Shown piece after piece: positions 1-10,530 of a stretch of DNA of 64,000 nucleotides. Under the pieces are notes generated by a model that was not told the DNA's origin, searched no databases, and saw only the letters and a list, made by a program, of their open reading frames with translations. Location: assembly GCF_002902905.1 (NCBI RefSeq), contig NZ_CP026124.1:3286001-3350000 (forward strand), written 5' to 3'. The stretch comes from Achromobacter sp. AONIH1. Its GTDB lineage: Bacteria > Pseudomonadota > Gammaproteobacteria > Burkholderiales > Burkholderiaceae_B. How positions within the stretch are numbered: position 1 is the first letter of the stretch; each line of letters begins with the position of its first letter. Both the position numbers and the translations under genes were made by a program.

Positions 1-1
1 C

Positions 2-616
2 GACGGCACGCCCGAAGAGGTGGCGCACGAGATCGCGCGCATGGAGGCCGTGTTCCGCGATGCCGGCGCCACCCGCTGCCAGGTATCCGCGTCGGAAGCC
101 GAGCGCCTGAAATTCTGGGCGGGTCGCAAGAACGCATTCCCCGCTGCGGGGCGCGTGTCGCCCGATTACTACTGCATGGACGGCACCATCCCGCGCCGTC
201 ATCTGGCGCGCGTGCTGGGCGCCATCGAACAGATGGAAGACGACTTCGGCCTGCGCTGCGCCAACGTCTTCCATGCGGGCGATGGCAACCTGCACCCGCT
301 GATCCTGTTCGATTCGAATAAACCGGACGAAGTGGAACGGGCCGAGAAATTCGGCGCCGCCATACTCGAACTGTGCGTGCAGGTTGGAGGAACCGTGACG
401 GGAGAACACGGCGTAGGAATGGAGAAAATAAATCAAATGTGCGTGCAATTCTCGCGAGAAGAACTCGACGCGTTCCTGGCGGTCAAGCGGGCGTTCGACC
501 CGCCGTGCCTGCTCAACCCTGAAAAAGTCATCCCCACGCTGGCACGTTGCGCCGAATACGGCAAGATGCATGTGCATGGGGGAGAGCTGAGCTTTCCCGA
601 TCTCGCCCGCTTCTAG
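2..616 (+). CDS. glcD: Glycolate oxidase FAD-linked subunit, C-terminal part (5' end outside window)
   Basis: The reading frame is open from the first complete codon, so the gene begins upstream of the window; about 204 C-terminal residues are visible. They match the FAD-linked oxidase C-terminal domain of GlcD: the NVFHAGDGNLHP segment followed by the GEHGVG motif and the terminal FDPPCLLNPEKVIP stretch seen in D-lactate/glycolate oxidases. GlcD binds FAD and oxidises glycolate to glyoxylate together with GlcE and the iron-sulfur subunit GlcF, feeding electrons to the respiratory chain at the inner membrane. glcE starts 12 bp downstream, so the three subunits form one operon. The N-terminal FAD-binding half cannot be checked here. 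Confidence 0.93.
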   Translation, partial: DGTPEEVAHEIARMEAVFRDAGATRCQVSASEAERLKFWAGRKNAFPAAGRVSPDYYCMDGTIPRRHLARVLGAIEQMEDDFGLRCANVFHAGDGNLHPLILFDSNKPDEVERAEKFGAAILELCVQVGGTVTGEHGVGMEKINQMCVQFSREELDAFLAVKRAFDPPCLLNPEKVIPTLARCAEYGKMHVHGGELSFPDLARF

Positions 617-628
617 GACGTACCCCGT

Positions 629-1735
629 ATGGATTTCGTCCTGTCGGAGTTGTGCGACCAGGTCATGACGGCGCGCGCCGGCCACAAGCCCCTGTTCGTC
701 ATGGGCGGCGGCAGCAAATCGTTCTATGGCAACTACCGGCCCGTCACGCCGCAGGATGGGCATTGCCTGCTGGACATGACGCCGTATCGCGGCATCGTCA
801 ACTATCACCCGTCCGAACTCGTCGTCACGGTGCGCGCCGGCACGCCGTTGGCCGATCTGGAGGCCGAGCTGGCCGCCCACGGTCAGATGCTGGCCTTCGA
901 GCCGCCGCATTTCGGGCCCGCCGCGACGGTGGGCGGCTGCGTGGCGGCCGGCTTGTCCGGGCCGCGCCGTATGAGCGCGGGCGCCTTGCGCGATTTCGTG
1001 CTGGGCGCGCGGCTGCTGGATTCCGACGGACGCATGCTGTCCTTCGGCGGCGAGGTCATGAAGAATGTGGCCGGCTACGACGTGTCGCGCCTGCTGGCCG
1101 GTTCGCACGGCATCTTCGGCGCCCTCCTGGAGGTGTCGCTCAAGGTCGTGCCGAAGCCCATGCAGGAAGTGACGCTGGCGCGGCCCGCCACGCAGGCGCA
1201 GGCGCTGTCCTGTTTCGCGCAGTGGCGCGGCAAGCCGCTGCCGGTGTCCGCGACCAGCTGGAGCGGCGACGCCGATGGCGGCGAGGGCATGTTGTGCGTG
1301 CGCCTGTCCGGCGCGCCGCCCGCGCTGGCCAGCGCGCGGCAGCAGATCGGCGGCGACGCGATGGAACCGGACGCGGCGCAGGCCTGGTGGCGTTCGCTGC
1401 GCGAGCAGACCCACACCTTCTTCGAACCCGGCAAGCCGCTGTGGCGGCTGGCCCTGCCGCCGACCGCCGCCGCGCTCGATCTCGGTCCGACGCTGCTGGA
1501 GTGGGGCGGCGGCCAGCGCTGGCTTTGTGGCAATTACGAGGCGGCCGCGCTGCGCGAGCGCGCCGCCAGCTTGGGCGGGCACGCCACGCTGTTCCGGCCG
1601 GCGGGCATGTCCGTGCCGGAGGATGGCGTGTTCCATCCGCTGGCGCCAGCGCTGGCGCTGATCTCGCGCCGCCTCAAGCAAGAACTCGATCCCGCCGGGC
1701 TCTTCAACCCCGGCCGCCTGATCCTGGAGCTGTAG
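629..1735 (+). CDS. glcE: Glycolate oxidase subunit GlcE
   Basis: A 368-residue FAD-binding protein of the GlcD/GlcE family, somewhat shorter than GlcD as is usual for GlcE. The PCMH-type FAD-binding region is visible in the first 180 residues (VTVRAGTPLADLEAEL, then PAATVGGCVAAGLSGPRR and KNVAGYDVSRLLAGSHG), and the C-terminus ends in the typical FNPGRL motif. It forms the glycolate oxidase complex with GlcD and GlcF. The gene starts 12 bp after glcD stops and ends 6 bp before glcF starts, so all three are very likely co-transcribed and translationally coupled. No defect is seen. Confidence 0.93.
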   Translation: MDFVLSELCDQVMTARAGHKPLFVMGGGSKSFYGNYRPVTPQDGHCLLDMTPYRGIVNYHPSELVVTVRAGTPLADLEAELAAHGQMLAFEPPHFGPAATVGGCVAAGLSGPRRMSAGALRDFVLGARLLDSDGRMLSFGGEVMKNVAGYDVSRLLAGSHGIFGALLEVSLKVVPKPMQEVTLARPATQAQALSCFAQWRGKPLPVSATSWSGDADGGEGMLCVRLSGAPPALASARQQIGGDAMEPDAAQAWWRSLREQTHTFFEPGKPLWRLALPPTAAALDLGPTLLEWGGGQRWLCGNYEAAALRERAASLGGHATLFRPAGMSVPEDGVFHPLAPALALISRRLKQELDPAGLFNPGRLILEL

Positions 1736-1741
1736 CACGCC

Positions 1742-2992
1742 ATGCAAACCCATCTGGCTTCCTGGGCGAAAGACACCGATCTGGGCAACGAGGCCGACGC
1801 CATCCTGCGGCGCTGCGTGCACTGCGGTTTCTGCACGGCCACCTGTCCCACCTATCAGGTCCTGGGCGACGAGCTAGACAGCCCGCGCGGGCGCATCTAT
1901 CTGATCAAGCAGGTGCTGGAAGGCGCCGAGCCCACGCAGTCCACGCAGCAGCATCTGGACCGCTGCCTGACCTGCCGCAACTGCGAGACCACCTGCCCGT
2001 CGGGCGTGCAGTACGGGCACCTGATCGATATCGGCCGCAAGATCGTCGACGAGCGCGTGCCGCGCTCCTGGGCCGAGCGCACCAAGCGCAAGCTGCTGCG
2101 CCAGGCCATGCTGTCGCCGCTGTTCGGTCCCGCGATGCGCCTGGGCCAGGCCGTGCGCGGCGCACTGCCGCAGGCGCTGCGCCGCAAGGTGCCCGAGCGC
2201 CGCGATCCGGGCCGCCTGCCGCAGGTGGCCGGGCACGCGCGCCAGGTGCTGATGCTGGCCGGCTGCGTGCAGCCGTCCATGATGCCCACCATCGACGCCG
2301 CCACCATCCGCGTGCTGGATGCGCTGGGCATCGGCGCGCGCATCGCGCCGGGGGCGGGCTGCTGCGGCGCGGTCAGCTTCCACCTGGATGAACAGGACGC
2401 GGCGCTGGCGCAGATGCGCGCCAACATCGACGCATGGTGGCCGCTGGTGCGCGACGGACGCGTCGAGGCCATCGTGATGAACGCCTCGGGCTGCGGCGCC
2501 ATGGTGAAGGAATACGCGCATCACCTGCGCAACGATCCGGCCTACGCGCAACGCGCGGCGGACATCGTGGCGCTGGTCAAGGACGTGGCCGAGATCGTCG
2601 CGCCGCAGGCGCAGGCGCTGCGCGCGCGCTTGCCGCAAGCGCCGCGCGCGGCCTTTCATCCGCCGTGCACGCTGCAGCATTGGCAGGGCCTGCGGCCCTT
2701 GTCGGAGCAGCTGCTGGCGGACCTGGGATTCGAATTGCAGCCGTTCGCCGACAAGCATCTGTGCTGCGGCTCGGCCGGGGCGTATTCGGTGCTGAACCCG
2801 GACATCGCGCTGGAGCTGCGCGACCGCAAGCTGTCGGCCATCGCGGCGGGCGGTCCGGACGTGATCCTGTCGGCCAACATCGGCTGCATCGGCCACCTGC
2901 AAAGCGGCACCGACACGCCGGTGCGGCATTGGGTCGAAGTGGTGGACGAACTGCTGCGCCAGCCGGCCGACGGCCGGCGCCAGGAAGCATAG
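1742..2992 (+). CDS. glcF: Glycolate oxidase iron-sulfur subunit GlcF
   Basis: A 416-residue two-cluster ferredoxin-type protein. Two CxxCxxCxxxCP motifs are present at C25/C28/C31/C35 and C75/C78/C81/C85, each expected to hold a [4Fe-4S] cluster, followed by two CCG-type cysteine-rich domains (GAGCCGAVSFH near residue 203 and LCCGSAGAY near 340), as in heterodisulfide-reductase-like electron-transfer subunits. GlcF passes electrons from the flavin subunits to the quinone pool. It is the last gene of glcDEF; a GC-rich hairpin lies between it and the convergent pntB. Confidence 0.94.
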   Translation: MQTHLASWAKDTDLGNEADAILRRCVHCGFCTATCPTYQVLGDELDSPRGRIYLIKQVLEGAEPTQSTQQHLDRCLTCRNCETTCPSGVQYGHLIDIGRKIVDERVPRSWAERTKRKLLRQAMLSPLFGPAMRLGQAVRGALPQALRRKVPERRDPGRLPQVAGHARQVLMLAGCVQPSMMPTIDAATIRVLDALGIGARIAPGAGCCGAVSFHLDEQDAALAQMRANIDAWWPLVRDGRVEAIVMNASGCGAMVKEYAHHLRNDPAYAQRAADIVALVKDVAEIVAPQAQALRARLPQAPRAAFHPPCTLQHWQGLRPLSEQLLADLGFELQPFADKHLCCGSAGAYSVLNPDIALELRDRKLSAIAAGGPDVILSANIGCIGHLQSGTDTPVRHWVEVVDELLRQPADGRRQEA

Positions 2993-3033
2993 CGCCAGCC
3001 GTCAGCCGCCAGTCGGCCAGCGCTGGAAAACAT

Positions 3034-3070
3034 GGCCCCCGCCCGGACCGGCATCGGGCGGGCAGGGGCC
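3034..3070. terminator. GC-rich hairpin between convergent glcF and pntB
   Basis: Two nested stems are visible: GGCCCC (3034-3039) pairs with GGGGCC (3065-3070), and inside it CGCCCG (3040-3045) pairs with CGGGCG (3055-3060). It lies in the 89-bp gap between two convergent operons. There is no clear T run on either strand, so it may terminate weakly or protect 3' ends in both directions. Confidence 0.5.
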
Positions 3071-3081
3071 GGGCCGGCGGT

Positions 3082-4521
3082 CTATTCGACCGCCTTCACC
3101 ATGTCCTCGAGCACCTTCTTGGCGTCGCCGAACACCATCATGGTGCGGTCCATGTAGAACAGCTCGTTGTCCAGCCCGGCGTAGCCCGAGGCCATCGAGC
3201 GCTTGTTCACGATCACCGTGCGCGCCTTGTAGGCTTCCAGGATGGGCATGCCGGCGATCGGCGACTTGGGATCGTTCTTGGCGGCCGGGTTGACCACGTC
3301 ATTCGCCCCCAGCACCAGCACCACGTCGGTCTGGCCGAACTCGCTGTTGATGTCCTCCATCTCGAACACCTGATCGTAGGGCACCTCGGCCTCGGCCAGC
3401 AGCACGTTCATGTGGCCGGGCATGCGGCCGGCCACCGGGTGGATGGCGTACTTCACCGTCACGCCGCGCTCGGTCAGCTTCTCGGCCAGTTCCTTCAGCG
3501 CATGCTGGGCGCGCGCCACGGCCAGGCCGTAGCCGGGCACGATGGTGACGCTTTCGGCGTTGGTCATGAGGAAGGCCGCATCGTCCGGGCTGCCCGACTT
3601 CACGCTGCGCTGCTGGCCGTCGCCCTGCTGCGCGCCGCCGCCCGCCTGCGCGCCGAAGCCGCCCAGGATGACGTTGAAGAACGAGCGGTTCATGGCCTTG
3701 CACATGATGTAGGACAGGATCGCGCCCGACGAGCCCACCAGCGAGCCGGCGATGATCAGCATGGGGTTGTTCAGCGAAAAGCCGATACCCGCCGCCGCCC
3801 AGCCCGAGTAGCTGTTCAGCATGGACACCACCACTGGCATGTCCGCGCCCCCGATCGGGATGATGATGAGCACGCCCAGCACGAAGGCGATCAGCGTCAT
3901 GATGATGAACGGCGTCCATTGCTGCGTCAGCATGAACCACACGCCGGCGGCCAGCATCAGCAGCGCCAGCGCCAGGTTCAGCATGTGCTGGCCGGCGAAC
4001 ACCACCGGCGCGCCCTGGAACAGGCGGAACTTGTACTTGCCCGACAGCTTGCCGAAGGCGATCACCGACCCCGAGAAGGTGATGGCGCCGACGAAGGTGC
4101 CGATGAACAGCTCGAAGCGGTTGCCCACCGGGATCGGCATGCCGGCCGGCGCGATGCCGAAGGCCTGCGGCTCGGCCACTACGGCGACGGCGATGGCCAC
4201 CGCGGCCAGGCCGATCATGCTGTGCATGAAGGCGACCAGCTCGGGCATCTTGGTCATCTCGACGCGCTTGGCCATCAGCGTGCCGATCGAGCCGCCCACC
4301 AGCAGGCCCAGCACCACCCAGCCCAGGCCGATGGCGGACGCGCCTTCGCGCGCCAGGCCCACGATCAGGGCGGCGGTGGTCAGCACGGCGATCGCCATGC
4401 CGGCCATGCCGAAGGCATTGCCCAGGCGGGACGTGGTGGGGTGGGACAAGCCCTTGAGCGCCTGGATGAAGCAGACCGAGGCGACCAGGTAGAGCAGGGT
4501 GACGAGGTTCAGCGAGATCAT
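3082..4521 (-). CDS. pntB: NAD(P) transhydrogenase subunit beta PntB
   Basis: A 479-residue protein with about nine hydrophobic segments over the first ~270 residues (transmembrane domain II) and a C-terminal cytosolic NADP(H)-binding domain III, where the [32 protein letters not shown] and [14 protein letters not shown] motifs are plain. With the two alpha polypeptides it couples hydride transfer from NADH to NADP+ to inward proton movement, supplying NADPH. It overlaps the end of pntAB by 4 bp. Length and motifs are normal for the family. Confidence 0.96.
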   Translation of the reverse strand: MISLNLVTLLYLVASVCFIQALKGLSHPTTSRLGNAFGMAGMAIAVLTTAALIVGLAREGASAIGLGWVVLGLLVGGSIGTLMAKRVEMTKMPELVAFMHSMIGLAAVAIAVAVVAEPQAFGIAPAGMPIPVGNRFELFIGTFVGAITFSGSVIAFGKLSGKYKFRLFQGAPVVFAGQHMLNLALALLMLAAGVWFMLTQQWTPFIIMTLIAFVLGVLIIIPIGGADMPVVVSMLNSYSGWAAAGIGFSLNNPMLIIAGSLVGSSGAILSYIMCKAMNRSFFNVILGGFGAQAGGGAQQGDGQQRSVKSGSPDDAAFLMTNAESVTIVPGYGLAVARAQHALKELAEKLTERGVTVKYAIHPVAGRMPGHMNVLLAEAEVPYDQVFEMEDINSEFGQTDVVLVLGANDVVNPAAKNDPKSPIAGMPILEAYKARTVIVNKRSMASGYAGLDNELFYMDRTMMVFGDAKKVLEDMVKAVE

Positions 4522-4835
4522 TGCGCGTCCTCCTTGCCCGGCTTCCTGTCCTTCTTCTTGAACATCTCCAGCATGCGGCGCGTCACGAGGAAACCGCCGA
4601 ACACGTTGACCGCGGCCAGCGCCACGGCGAACACGCCCATGCCGCGCGCCAGCCCGCCCTCGGTCAGCGCGGCGGCCAGCATGGCGCCGACGATGATGAT
4701 GGCCGAGATGGCGTTGGTCACGGCCATCAGCGGGGTATGCAGCGCGGGGGTGACGTTCCAGACCACGTGGTAGCCGACATAGATGGCCAGCACGAAGATG
4801 ATGAGATTCATCAGGGTGGGGTTGATCGCTTCCAT
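4518..4835 (-). CDS. pntAB: NAD(P) transhydrogenase subunit alpha part 2 (membrane part)
   Basis: A 105-residue membrane protein with three hydrophobic helices (around residues 6-25, 34-54 and 60-82), the small membrane piece of the alpha subunit in organisms where PntA is split. I start it at the ATG at 4835 because a strong GGAGGA ribosome binding site lies about 7 bp upstream; a longer in-frame start 12 codons earlier would overlap pntAA and has no such site. The first residues [14 protein letters not shown] agree with the family. It sits between pntAA and pntB in a tight operon with 2-4 bp junctions. Confidence 0.92.
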   Translation of the reverse strand: MEAINPTLMNLIIFVLAIYVGYHVVWNVTPALHTPLMAVTNAISAIIIVGAMLAAALTEGGLARGMGVFAVALAAVNVFGGFLVTRRMLEMFKKKDRKPGKEDAQ

Positions 4836-4837
4836 GC

Positions 4838-5956
<1,119 letters not shown>

Positions 5957-6120
5957 CGACGCCTCTCCTCAGAAGGTTCGCGGATAGTTATACACGGAAT
6001 AGAGAGGGGAGGCCCGCAAGGTTCATTGGGACGAGTCCGAGTCGGCCTTGATAAGGCGCGCAAACGCCGTTTCCTTGGACAGGCGCGGGAATGCGGTCTG
6101 GTTGCGAATTCGAAAGACAG

Positions 6121-6148
6121 AAGCCCCGCGGCGCGGGCCGGGGGGCTT
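6121..6148 (-). terminator. Hairpin downstream of the N-formylglutamate amidohydrolase gene
   Basis: AAGCCCC at 6121-6127 pairs with GGGGCTT at 6142-6148. It lies just past the stop of the leftward gene ending at 6187. On the minus strand it is followed by a modest T-containing tract, so intrinsic termination of the Bug/amidohydrolase transcript is plausible. Confidence 0.5.
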
Positions 6149-6186
6149 GCGGGGCAGGCTCGCGGCGCGAACGCGCGCGTCAAGGG

Positions 6187-7062
6187 TTACGCCGTCTGCG
6201 CGCGCGTCCAGAGGATCAGCGCCGCCGTCAGCTCGCGCAGGTCGGCTTTCAGCCGGCCGTAGCCCGCCGTCGGACGCAGCGAGACTTCATCCATGTAGAG
6301 CTTGCGGTTGATCTCGATCTGCAGGCTGTGGCGGCCCTCGGCCGGGCAGCCGAAGGCGCGCACCAGTTCCACGCCCTTGTACGGGTCATTGACCGTCACG
6401 TGGTAGCCGCGCGCGCGCAGCCAGGCCGCGATGAATTCGCGGAAGGCCGGGTCGCTGGTGCTGCCGTCGCGGTCGCCCAGCACGAAATCGGGGTGGACCA
6501 GGCCGGGCTGGTCGGTGGCGTAGGCGCCGGCCACGCTGGGCATGGAGTGGCAGTTGATGTGCCAGACCTTGCCGAACTTGCGATGGGCGCCGTCCAGCAG
6601 CTGGCGCAGCGCCGCGTGATAGGGCTTCCAGCAGGCCGCGATGCGGTGCTCGACTTCCTCGACCGGGAGCTTGCGGTCGTACAGCGGCGTGCCGTCGTCC
6701 AGCATGCGCCAGATCAGGCCCTTGCCCAGGCGGACCTTGGGCGAGGCGTTGACGGCGCCGGGCCAGGGGCGGTCCAGCAGCAGTTCGTCGATCTCGTCGG
6801 GCGCGCGGTTGGCGTCGATATAGGCGCGCGGAAAGGTCGCCGCCAGCAGCGGCGCGCCCATGTCCACGGCGTCGCTCCACAGATCGTCAACCCAGGTGTC
6901 CTCGGCGGTGCGCAATGCCCCGTAGTCGGCCGCGGCGGCGAAGTCGGGAGGGTAGGCCGTGCCGCTGTGCGGGGAGTCCAGCACGAGCGGGGCCGAGGGA
7001 TCCGATTCGGGATAGCGGGGCGGAAGGTCTAGCCGGTAGGACAGGGGTTGGGTAAATCGCAT
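6187..7062 (-). CDS. N-formylglutamate amidohydrolase family protein
   Basis: A 291-residue enzyme of the N-formylglutamate amidohydrolase (HutG/FGase) family. The N-terminal VLDSPHSGTAYP motif with its metal-binding histidine, the WHINCHSMPS segment and the LQIEINRKLYMDE segment near the C-terminus fit this zinc hydrolase fold. Such enzymes release formate from N-formyl-L-glutamate in histidine degradation or act on related N-formyl amides. I use the ATG at 7062; the frame stays open further upstream but only because it runs antisense-free through the Bug gene in another frame. Neighbours are a Bug receptor 89 bp upstream and no hut genes, so the physiological substrate is uncertain. Confidence 0.88.
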   Translation of the reverse strand: MRFTQPLSYRLDLPPRYPESDPSAPLVLDSPHSGTAYPPDFAAAADYGALRTAEDTWVDDLWSDAVDMGAPLLAATFPRAYIDANRAPDEIDELLLDRPWPGAVNASPKVRLGKGLIWRMLDDGTPLYDRKLPVEEVEHRIAACWKPYHAALRQLLDGAHRKFGKVWHINCHSMPSVAGAYATDQPGLVHPDFVLGDRDGSTSDPAFREFIAAWLRARGYHVTVNDPYKGVELVRAFGCPAEGRHSLQIEINRKLYMDEVSLRPTAGYGRLKADLRELTAALILWTRAQTA

Positions 7063-7151
7063 AAGGGGTTTCAGGTTCGTTGATCGGAGACCCCCGCGCC
7101 CGGCGCGAGACGGGGCGGTGGGGGCCGAAGACCGCAGGCCGTGTGACGGGC

Positions 7152-8141
7152 TCAGTCGATCTTCACGTTGGCTTCTTTGGCGATGCGCTTGTTCTTGGCG
7201 ATCTCGGCCGAGATCTGCGCGGCGAATTCGGCCGGGGAGTTGGCGGCGGGCGCGGCGCCCAGCGCTTCGAGCTTGGCCTTGACGTCCGGATCGGCGCTGA
7301 CCTTGCGCACGGCGGCATTGAGCTTGTCCAGCACCGGCTGGGGCAGCTTGGCCGGCGCGACCAGGCCGAACCAGGAGGCATCGTTCACCGCCGGCAGGCC
7401 GGCCTCGGCGAAGGTGGGCACGTCGGGCAGGCTGGCCACGCGCTTGGGCCAGGCCACGGCCAGCGGCACCAGGCGGCCGGATTGCGCGTGCGGCAGCGTC
7501 GAGGGCAGGTTGTCGTACAGCACGTCCACCTGGCCGGCCAGCGCGTCGTTCAGCGCCGGACCGACGCCACGGTAGGGCACGTGCATCAGGTTGGCGCCCG
7601 AGGCCATCTTGAACAGCTCGCCCATCATGTGCGAGACCGAGCCGTTGCCGGCCGACGCATAGGTCAGCTTGCCGGGTTCGCTCTTGGCCAGCTTGATGAA
7701 GTCGGCGATGTTCCTGGCCGGGACTTTCGGGTTGACGGTCATGATGTTGGGCACGGCGGCCAGGTTCGAGACGGGCGTGAAGTCCTTCTCGCCATCGAAC
7801 GGCAGGTTCGGGTAGATGGCCGGGTTGATGCCGTGCGTGCTGACGGTGGCGATTCCCAAGGTATAGCCGTCCGGCGCGCTGCTGGCAACAAAGGCGCTGC
7901 CGATCGAGCCGCCGGCGCCCCCACGGTTTTCCACCACCACGGTCTGGCCCAGTTCCTTGCCGAGCTTGTCGGCGTACAGGCGGCCGACGATGTCGGTGGT
8001 GCCGCCGGGCGGGAAGGGCACGATCAGGCGCACGGGCTTGCTGGGATAGGCATCCTGGGCATGGGCGATGCCCGAGGCCAGCGGAGCGGCCAGGGTCGCG
8101 GCGGCGACACACAGGCCCAGGACTACGTTACGGCGTTGCAT
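7152..8141 (-). CDS. Bug-family tripartite tricarboxylate transporter substrate-binding protein
   Basis: A 329-residue exported receptor. A signal peptide ends at AHAQ-DAYP (about residue 28), followed by the family signature YPSKPVRLIVPFPPGG and later the VENRGGAGG and PYRGVGPALNDALAG motifs. Bug proteins (PF03401) are greatly expanded in Bordetella and relatives and bind carboxylates, amino acids or amides in the periplasm. No TctA/TctB membrane genes are adjacent, as is common for orphan Bug genes. The downstream N-formylglutamate amidohydrolase and the divergent LysR gene suggest an inducible uptake-and-hydrolysis unit; the ligand cannot be read from sequence. Confidence 0.92.
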   Translation of the reverse strand: MQRRNVVLGLCVAAATLAAPLASGIAHAQDAYPSKPVRLIVPFPPGGTTDIVGRLYADKLGKELGQTVVVENRGGAGGSIGSAFVASSAPDGYTLGIATVSTHGINPAIYPNLPFDGEKDFTPVSNLAAVPNIMTVNPKVPARNIADFIKLAKSEPGKLTYASAGNGSVSHMMGELFKMASGANLMHVPYRGVGPALNDALAGQVDVLYDNLPSTLPHAQSGRLVPLAVAWPKRVASLPDVPTFAEAGLPAVNDASWFGLVAPAKLPQPVLDKLNAAVRKVSADPDVKAKLEALGAAPAANSPAEFAAQISAEIAKNKRIAKEANVKID

Positions 8142-8166
8142 GGTTTCCCCTTGTACAAAATTGGAA

Positions 8167-8190
8167 GGCGGATGCGAAAACGCATCCGCC
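8167..8190. promoter_or_regulatory. Perfect 10-bp inverted repeat upstream of the Bug gene
   Basis: GGCGGATGCG (8167-8176) and CGCATCCGCC (8181-8190) flank an AAAA loop. It lies 26-49 bp upstream of the Bug start, in the 227-bp gap before the divergent LysR gene. It could be an operator or a leader hairpin in the Bug transcript. Confidence 0.55.
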
Positions 8191-8218
8191 AGACAAACGA
8201 TTCTTTCTTTCGGGGGCG

Positions 8219-8230
8219 GTTTGCGCAAAC
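8219..8230. promoter_or_regulatory. 12-bp palindrome, candidate LysR-type binding site
   Basis: GTTTGCGCAAAC is a perfect palindrome in the middle of the divergent intergenic region between the Bug gene and the LysR gene. Its position is right for a site bound by the LysR protein encoded at 8369-9298; the assignment is by position only. Confidence 0.4.
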
Positions 8231-8368
8231 GAAAGTTTCTCCGTAATCTATGACTTTTTTTCATGCCTCTTTCCGGAGCGCGTCCCCTTTTTGCTGCGGG
8301 CCGTGGATCCCGAGGCGACATGCCCCCTGGCGGGCAAGGAGCCCGCGCCCGTCGCGGGAGCTTCACGC

Positions 8369-9298
8369 ATGCGGCGTTTCTGCCCGTCCCTGACCGATCT
8401 GCAGGCTTTTGAAGTGGCCGCCCGGCATTCCAGCTTCACCCGCGCCGCCCAGGAGCTTTGCGTCACGCAAGGCGCCGTCAGCAAGCAGGTCAAGCATCTG
8501 GAGGCCTTCGTCGGCGTCGAACTATTCCTGCGCATCAGGCAAGGCCTGGTCTTGACCGAGGCCGGACGCGCCTACCTGGCCAAGATCCAGGCCGGCCTGG
8601 GGCAGATCGAGGCGGCCACGGTGGAACTGATCGCGCACCAGGGGCGCGGCGGCACGCTGAACCTGACCTGTATGCCCACATTCGGCGCGCGCTGGCTGAT
8701 CCCGCGCCTGACGGCCTTCATGCGCCAGCGCCCGGACATCCACGTCGAATTCCTGCCGCACCGCCAGGGCTACGATTTCTCCGCCCCCGAGCTGGACGCC
8801 GCCGTGCGCTTCGGCGAGGGCCTGTGGCCCGGCAGCGGCGCCGACTACATCGTGGGCCGGGACATCGTGCCCGTGTACAGCCCCAGGCTGATACCCGGCG
8901 GCTGCGCCGCCCCCGAAGACCTGCTGGCCTATCCGCTCCTGCACCACACGTCCGCGCTGGATGGCTGGCGCGACTGGTTCGAGCAGGCAGGCTGCGACAC
9001 CCGCCGCAGCCTGGAGGGAGCCCGCTTCGACCAGTACGCGCTGCTGTCGCAGGCCGCCGCCGCCGGTTTCGGCGTGGCGTTGATCCCGCGCTGCCTGGTC
9101 GAGGATGAACTGCGCGACGGCCGGCTGTCGGTCGCCGTGGAGCTGCCGATCCGGGCGCGCATGGGCTATTACCTGTGCTATCCCGAACAGAAAGCCAGCC
9201 TGCCGACGCTGCAGGCGTTCCGCGCCTGGCTGATGGAAGTCTCCCGCGCCGCCGAGCCCAGGCCCGACGAGGAAGCCGCGGCCGACGCACTAAAATGA
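8369..9298 (+). CDS. LysR-family transcriptional regulator (GcvA-like)
   Basis: A 309-residue regulator. The N-terminal helix-turn-helix is clear ([20 protein letters not shown], then [21 protein letters not shown]), followed by an effector-binding domain. The [11 protein letters not shown] beginning resembles GcvA-type LysR proteins. I place the start at the ATG at 8369, which gives the usual spacing to the HTH; an in-frame start 26 codons earlier adds a low-complexity tail. It is transcribed divergently from the Bug receptor and likely controls it and the amidohydrolase gene. mnmA begins 7 bp after its stop. Confidence 0.9.
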   Translation: MRRFCPSLTDLQAFEVAARHSSFTRAAQELCVTQGAVSKQVKHLEAFVGVELFLRIRQGLVLTEAGRAYLAKIQAGLGQIEAATVELIAHQGRGGTLNLTCMPTFGARWLIPRLTAFMRQRPDIHVEFLPHRQGYDFSAPELDAAVRFGEGLWPGSGADYIVGRDIVPVYSPRLIPGGCAAPEDLLAYPLLHHTSALDGWRDWFEQAGCDTRRSLEGARFDQYALLSQAAAAGFGVALIPRCLVEDELRDGRLSVAVELPIRARMGYYLCYPEQKASLPTLQAFRAWLMEVSRAAEPRPDEEAAADALK

Positions 9299-9305
9299 TC
9301 GCATC

Positions 9306-10424
9306 ATGAGCCAAACATCCACCAAGAAAGGCCGCGTTGTCGTCGGCATGTCCGGCGGGGTCGATTCTTCGGTCACCGCCTGGCTGCTCAAGCAGCAAGG
9401 CTACGAGGTCGTCGGCCTGTTCATGAAGAACTGGGAAGACGACGACGATTCCGAATACTGCTCCACCCGCCAGGATCTGCTGGACGCGGCCAGCGTCGCC
9501 GATCTGGTCGGCGTGGAATTCGAATACGTCAATTTCGCCGCCGAATACAAGGACCGCGTCTTCGCCGAGTTCCTGCGCGAGTATTCCGCCGGCCGCACGC
9601 CCAATCCCGACGTGCTGTGCAATGCCGAGATCAAGTTCAAGGCCTTCCTGGACCACGCCATGGCGCTGGGCGCCGAGCACATCGCCACCGGCCACTACGC
9701 GCGCGTGCGCGAGGTGCCGGCGGCCGGCGGCGGCAGCGAGTTCCAGCTGCTCAAGGCGCTGGACGGGTCCAAGGACCAGAGCTACTTCCTGCACCGCCTG
9801 AACCAGGCGCAGTTGTCGCGCACGCTGTTTCCCCTGGGCGAGATCCACAAGACCGAGGTGCGCCGCATCGCGCACGAGATCGGCCTGCACAACGCGGCCA
9901 AGAAGGATTCCACCGGCATCTGCTTCATCGGCGAGCGGCCGTTCCGCGAGTTCCTGAATCGCTATCTGCCGACCGAGCCGGGTCCGATCCTGACGCCGGA
10001 AGGCCAGAAGGTGGGCCGCCACGAAGGCCTGTCGTTCTACACGCTGGGCCAGCGCAAGGGCCTGGGCGTGGGCGGCGTCAAGGGCAAGCAGCGCGAGGAC
10101 GGCACCGCCGAGGCCTGGTACGTGGCGCGCAAGGACCTGGAGCGCAACCGGCTCTATGTGGTGCAGGGTCACGACCATCCCTGGCTGTTGTCGAACCGCC
10201 TGCAGGCGCAGGACGCCAGCTGGGTGGCGGGCCGCCCGCCCGAGGCGCGTGGCTATGGCGCCAAGACCCGCTACCGCCAGGCCGACGCGGCCTGCCGGCT
10301 GGAGGACGCCGCCGACGGCCGCTTCTCGCTGGTGTTTCCGCAAGCGCAATGGGCCGTCACGCCGGGCCAGTCCGCCGTGCTGTATGACGGCGATATCTGC
10401 CTGGGCGGGGGTATCATTGCCTAG
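9306..10424 (+). CDS. mnmA: tRNA-specific 2-thiouridylase MnmA
   Basis: A 372-residue PP-loop enzyme that puts sulfur on C2 of the wobble uridine 34 of tRNA-Lys, -Glu and -Gln. The ATP-binding motif SGGVDSS spans residues 16-22; the catalytic cysteines C105 (NPDVLCN) and C206 ([10 protein letters not shown]) that handle the persulfide are both present. Length and motifs are normal. The gene starts 7 bp after the LysR stop, so it may be co-transcribed from there or have its own promoter inside that gene. An intrinsic terminator follows at 10481. Confidence 0.97.
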   Translation: MSQTSTKKGRVVVGMSGGVDSSVTAWLLKQQGYEVVGLFMKNWEDDDDSEYCSTRQDLLDAASVADLVGVEFEYVNFAAEYKDRVFAEFLREYSAGRTPNPDVLCNAEIKFKAFLDHAMALGAEHIATGHYARVREVPAAGGGSEFQLLKALDGSKDQSYFLHRLNQAQLSRTLFPLGEIHKTEVRRIAHEIGLHNAAKKDSTGICFIGERPFREFLNRYLPTEPGPILTPEGQKVGRHEGLSFYTLGQRKGLGVGGVKGKQREDGTAEAWYVARKDLERNRLYVVQGHDHPWLLSNRLQAQDASWVAGRPPEARGYGAKTRYRQADAACRLEDAADGRFSLVFPQAQWAVTPGQSAVLYDGDICLGGGIIA

Positions 10425-10480
10425 CTGACGGTCGGCCCGCAGAGGCCGGCCCGGCGCGCGGCTTGACCGCGCAACACACC

Positions 10481-10501
10481 AAGGCCCCCGCGCGGGGCCT
10501 T
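10481..10501 (+). terminator. Intrinsic terminator after mnmA
   Basis: AAGGCCCC and GGGGCCTT form an 8-bp stem around a CGCGC loop, followed by TGTT. It lies 57 bp downstream of the mnmA stop and upstream of the TSUP gene. Confidence 0.7.
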
Positions 10502-10530
10502 GTTCATGACATCAAAAAGGGGAGAGAGAC

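Noticed and set aside
2434..4773. Very long forward frame antisense to pntB
   Set aside because: It is the antisense shadow of the well-supported pntB and pntAB genes; composition (His, Arg, Gly) is typical of such shadows.
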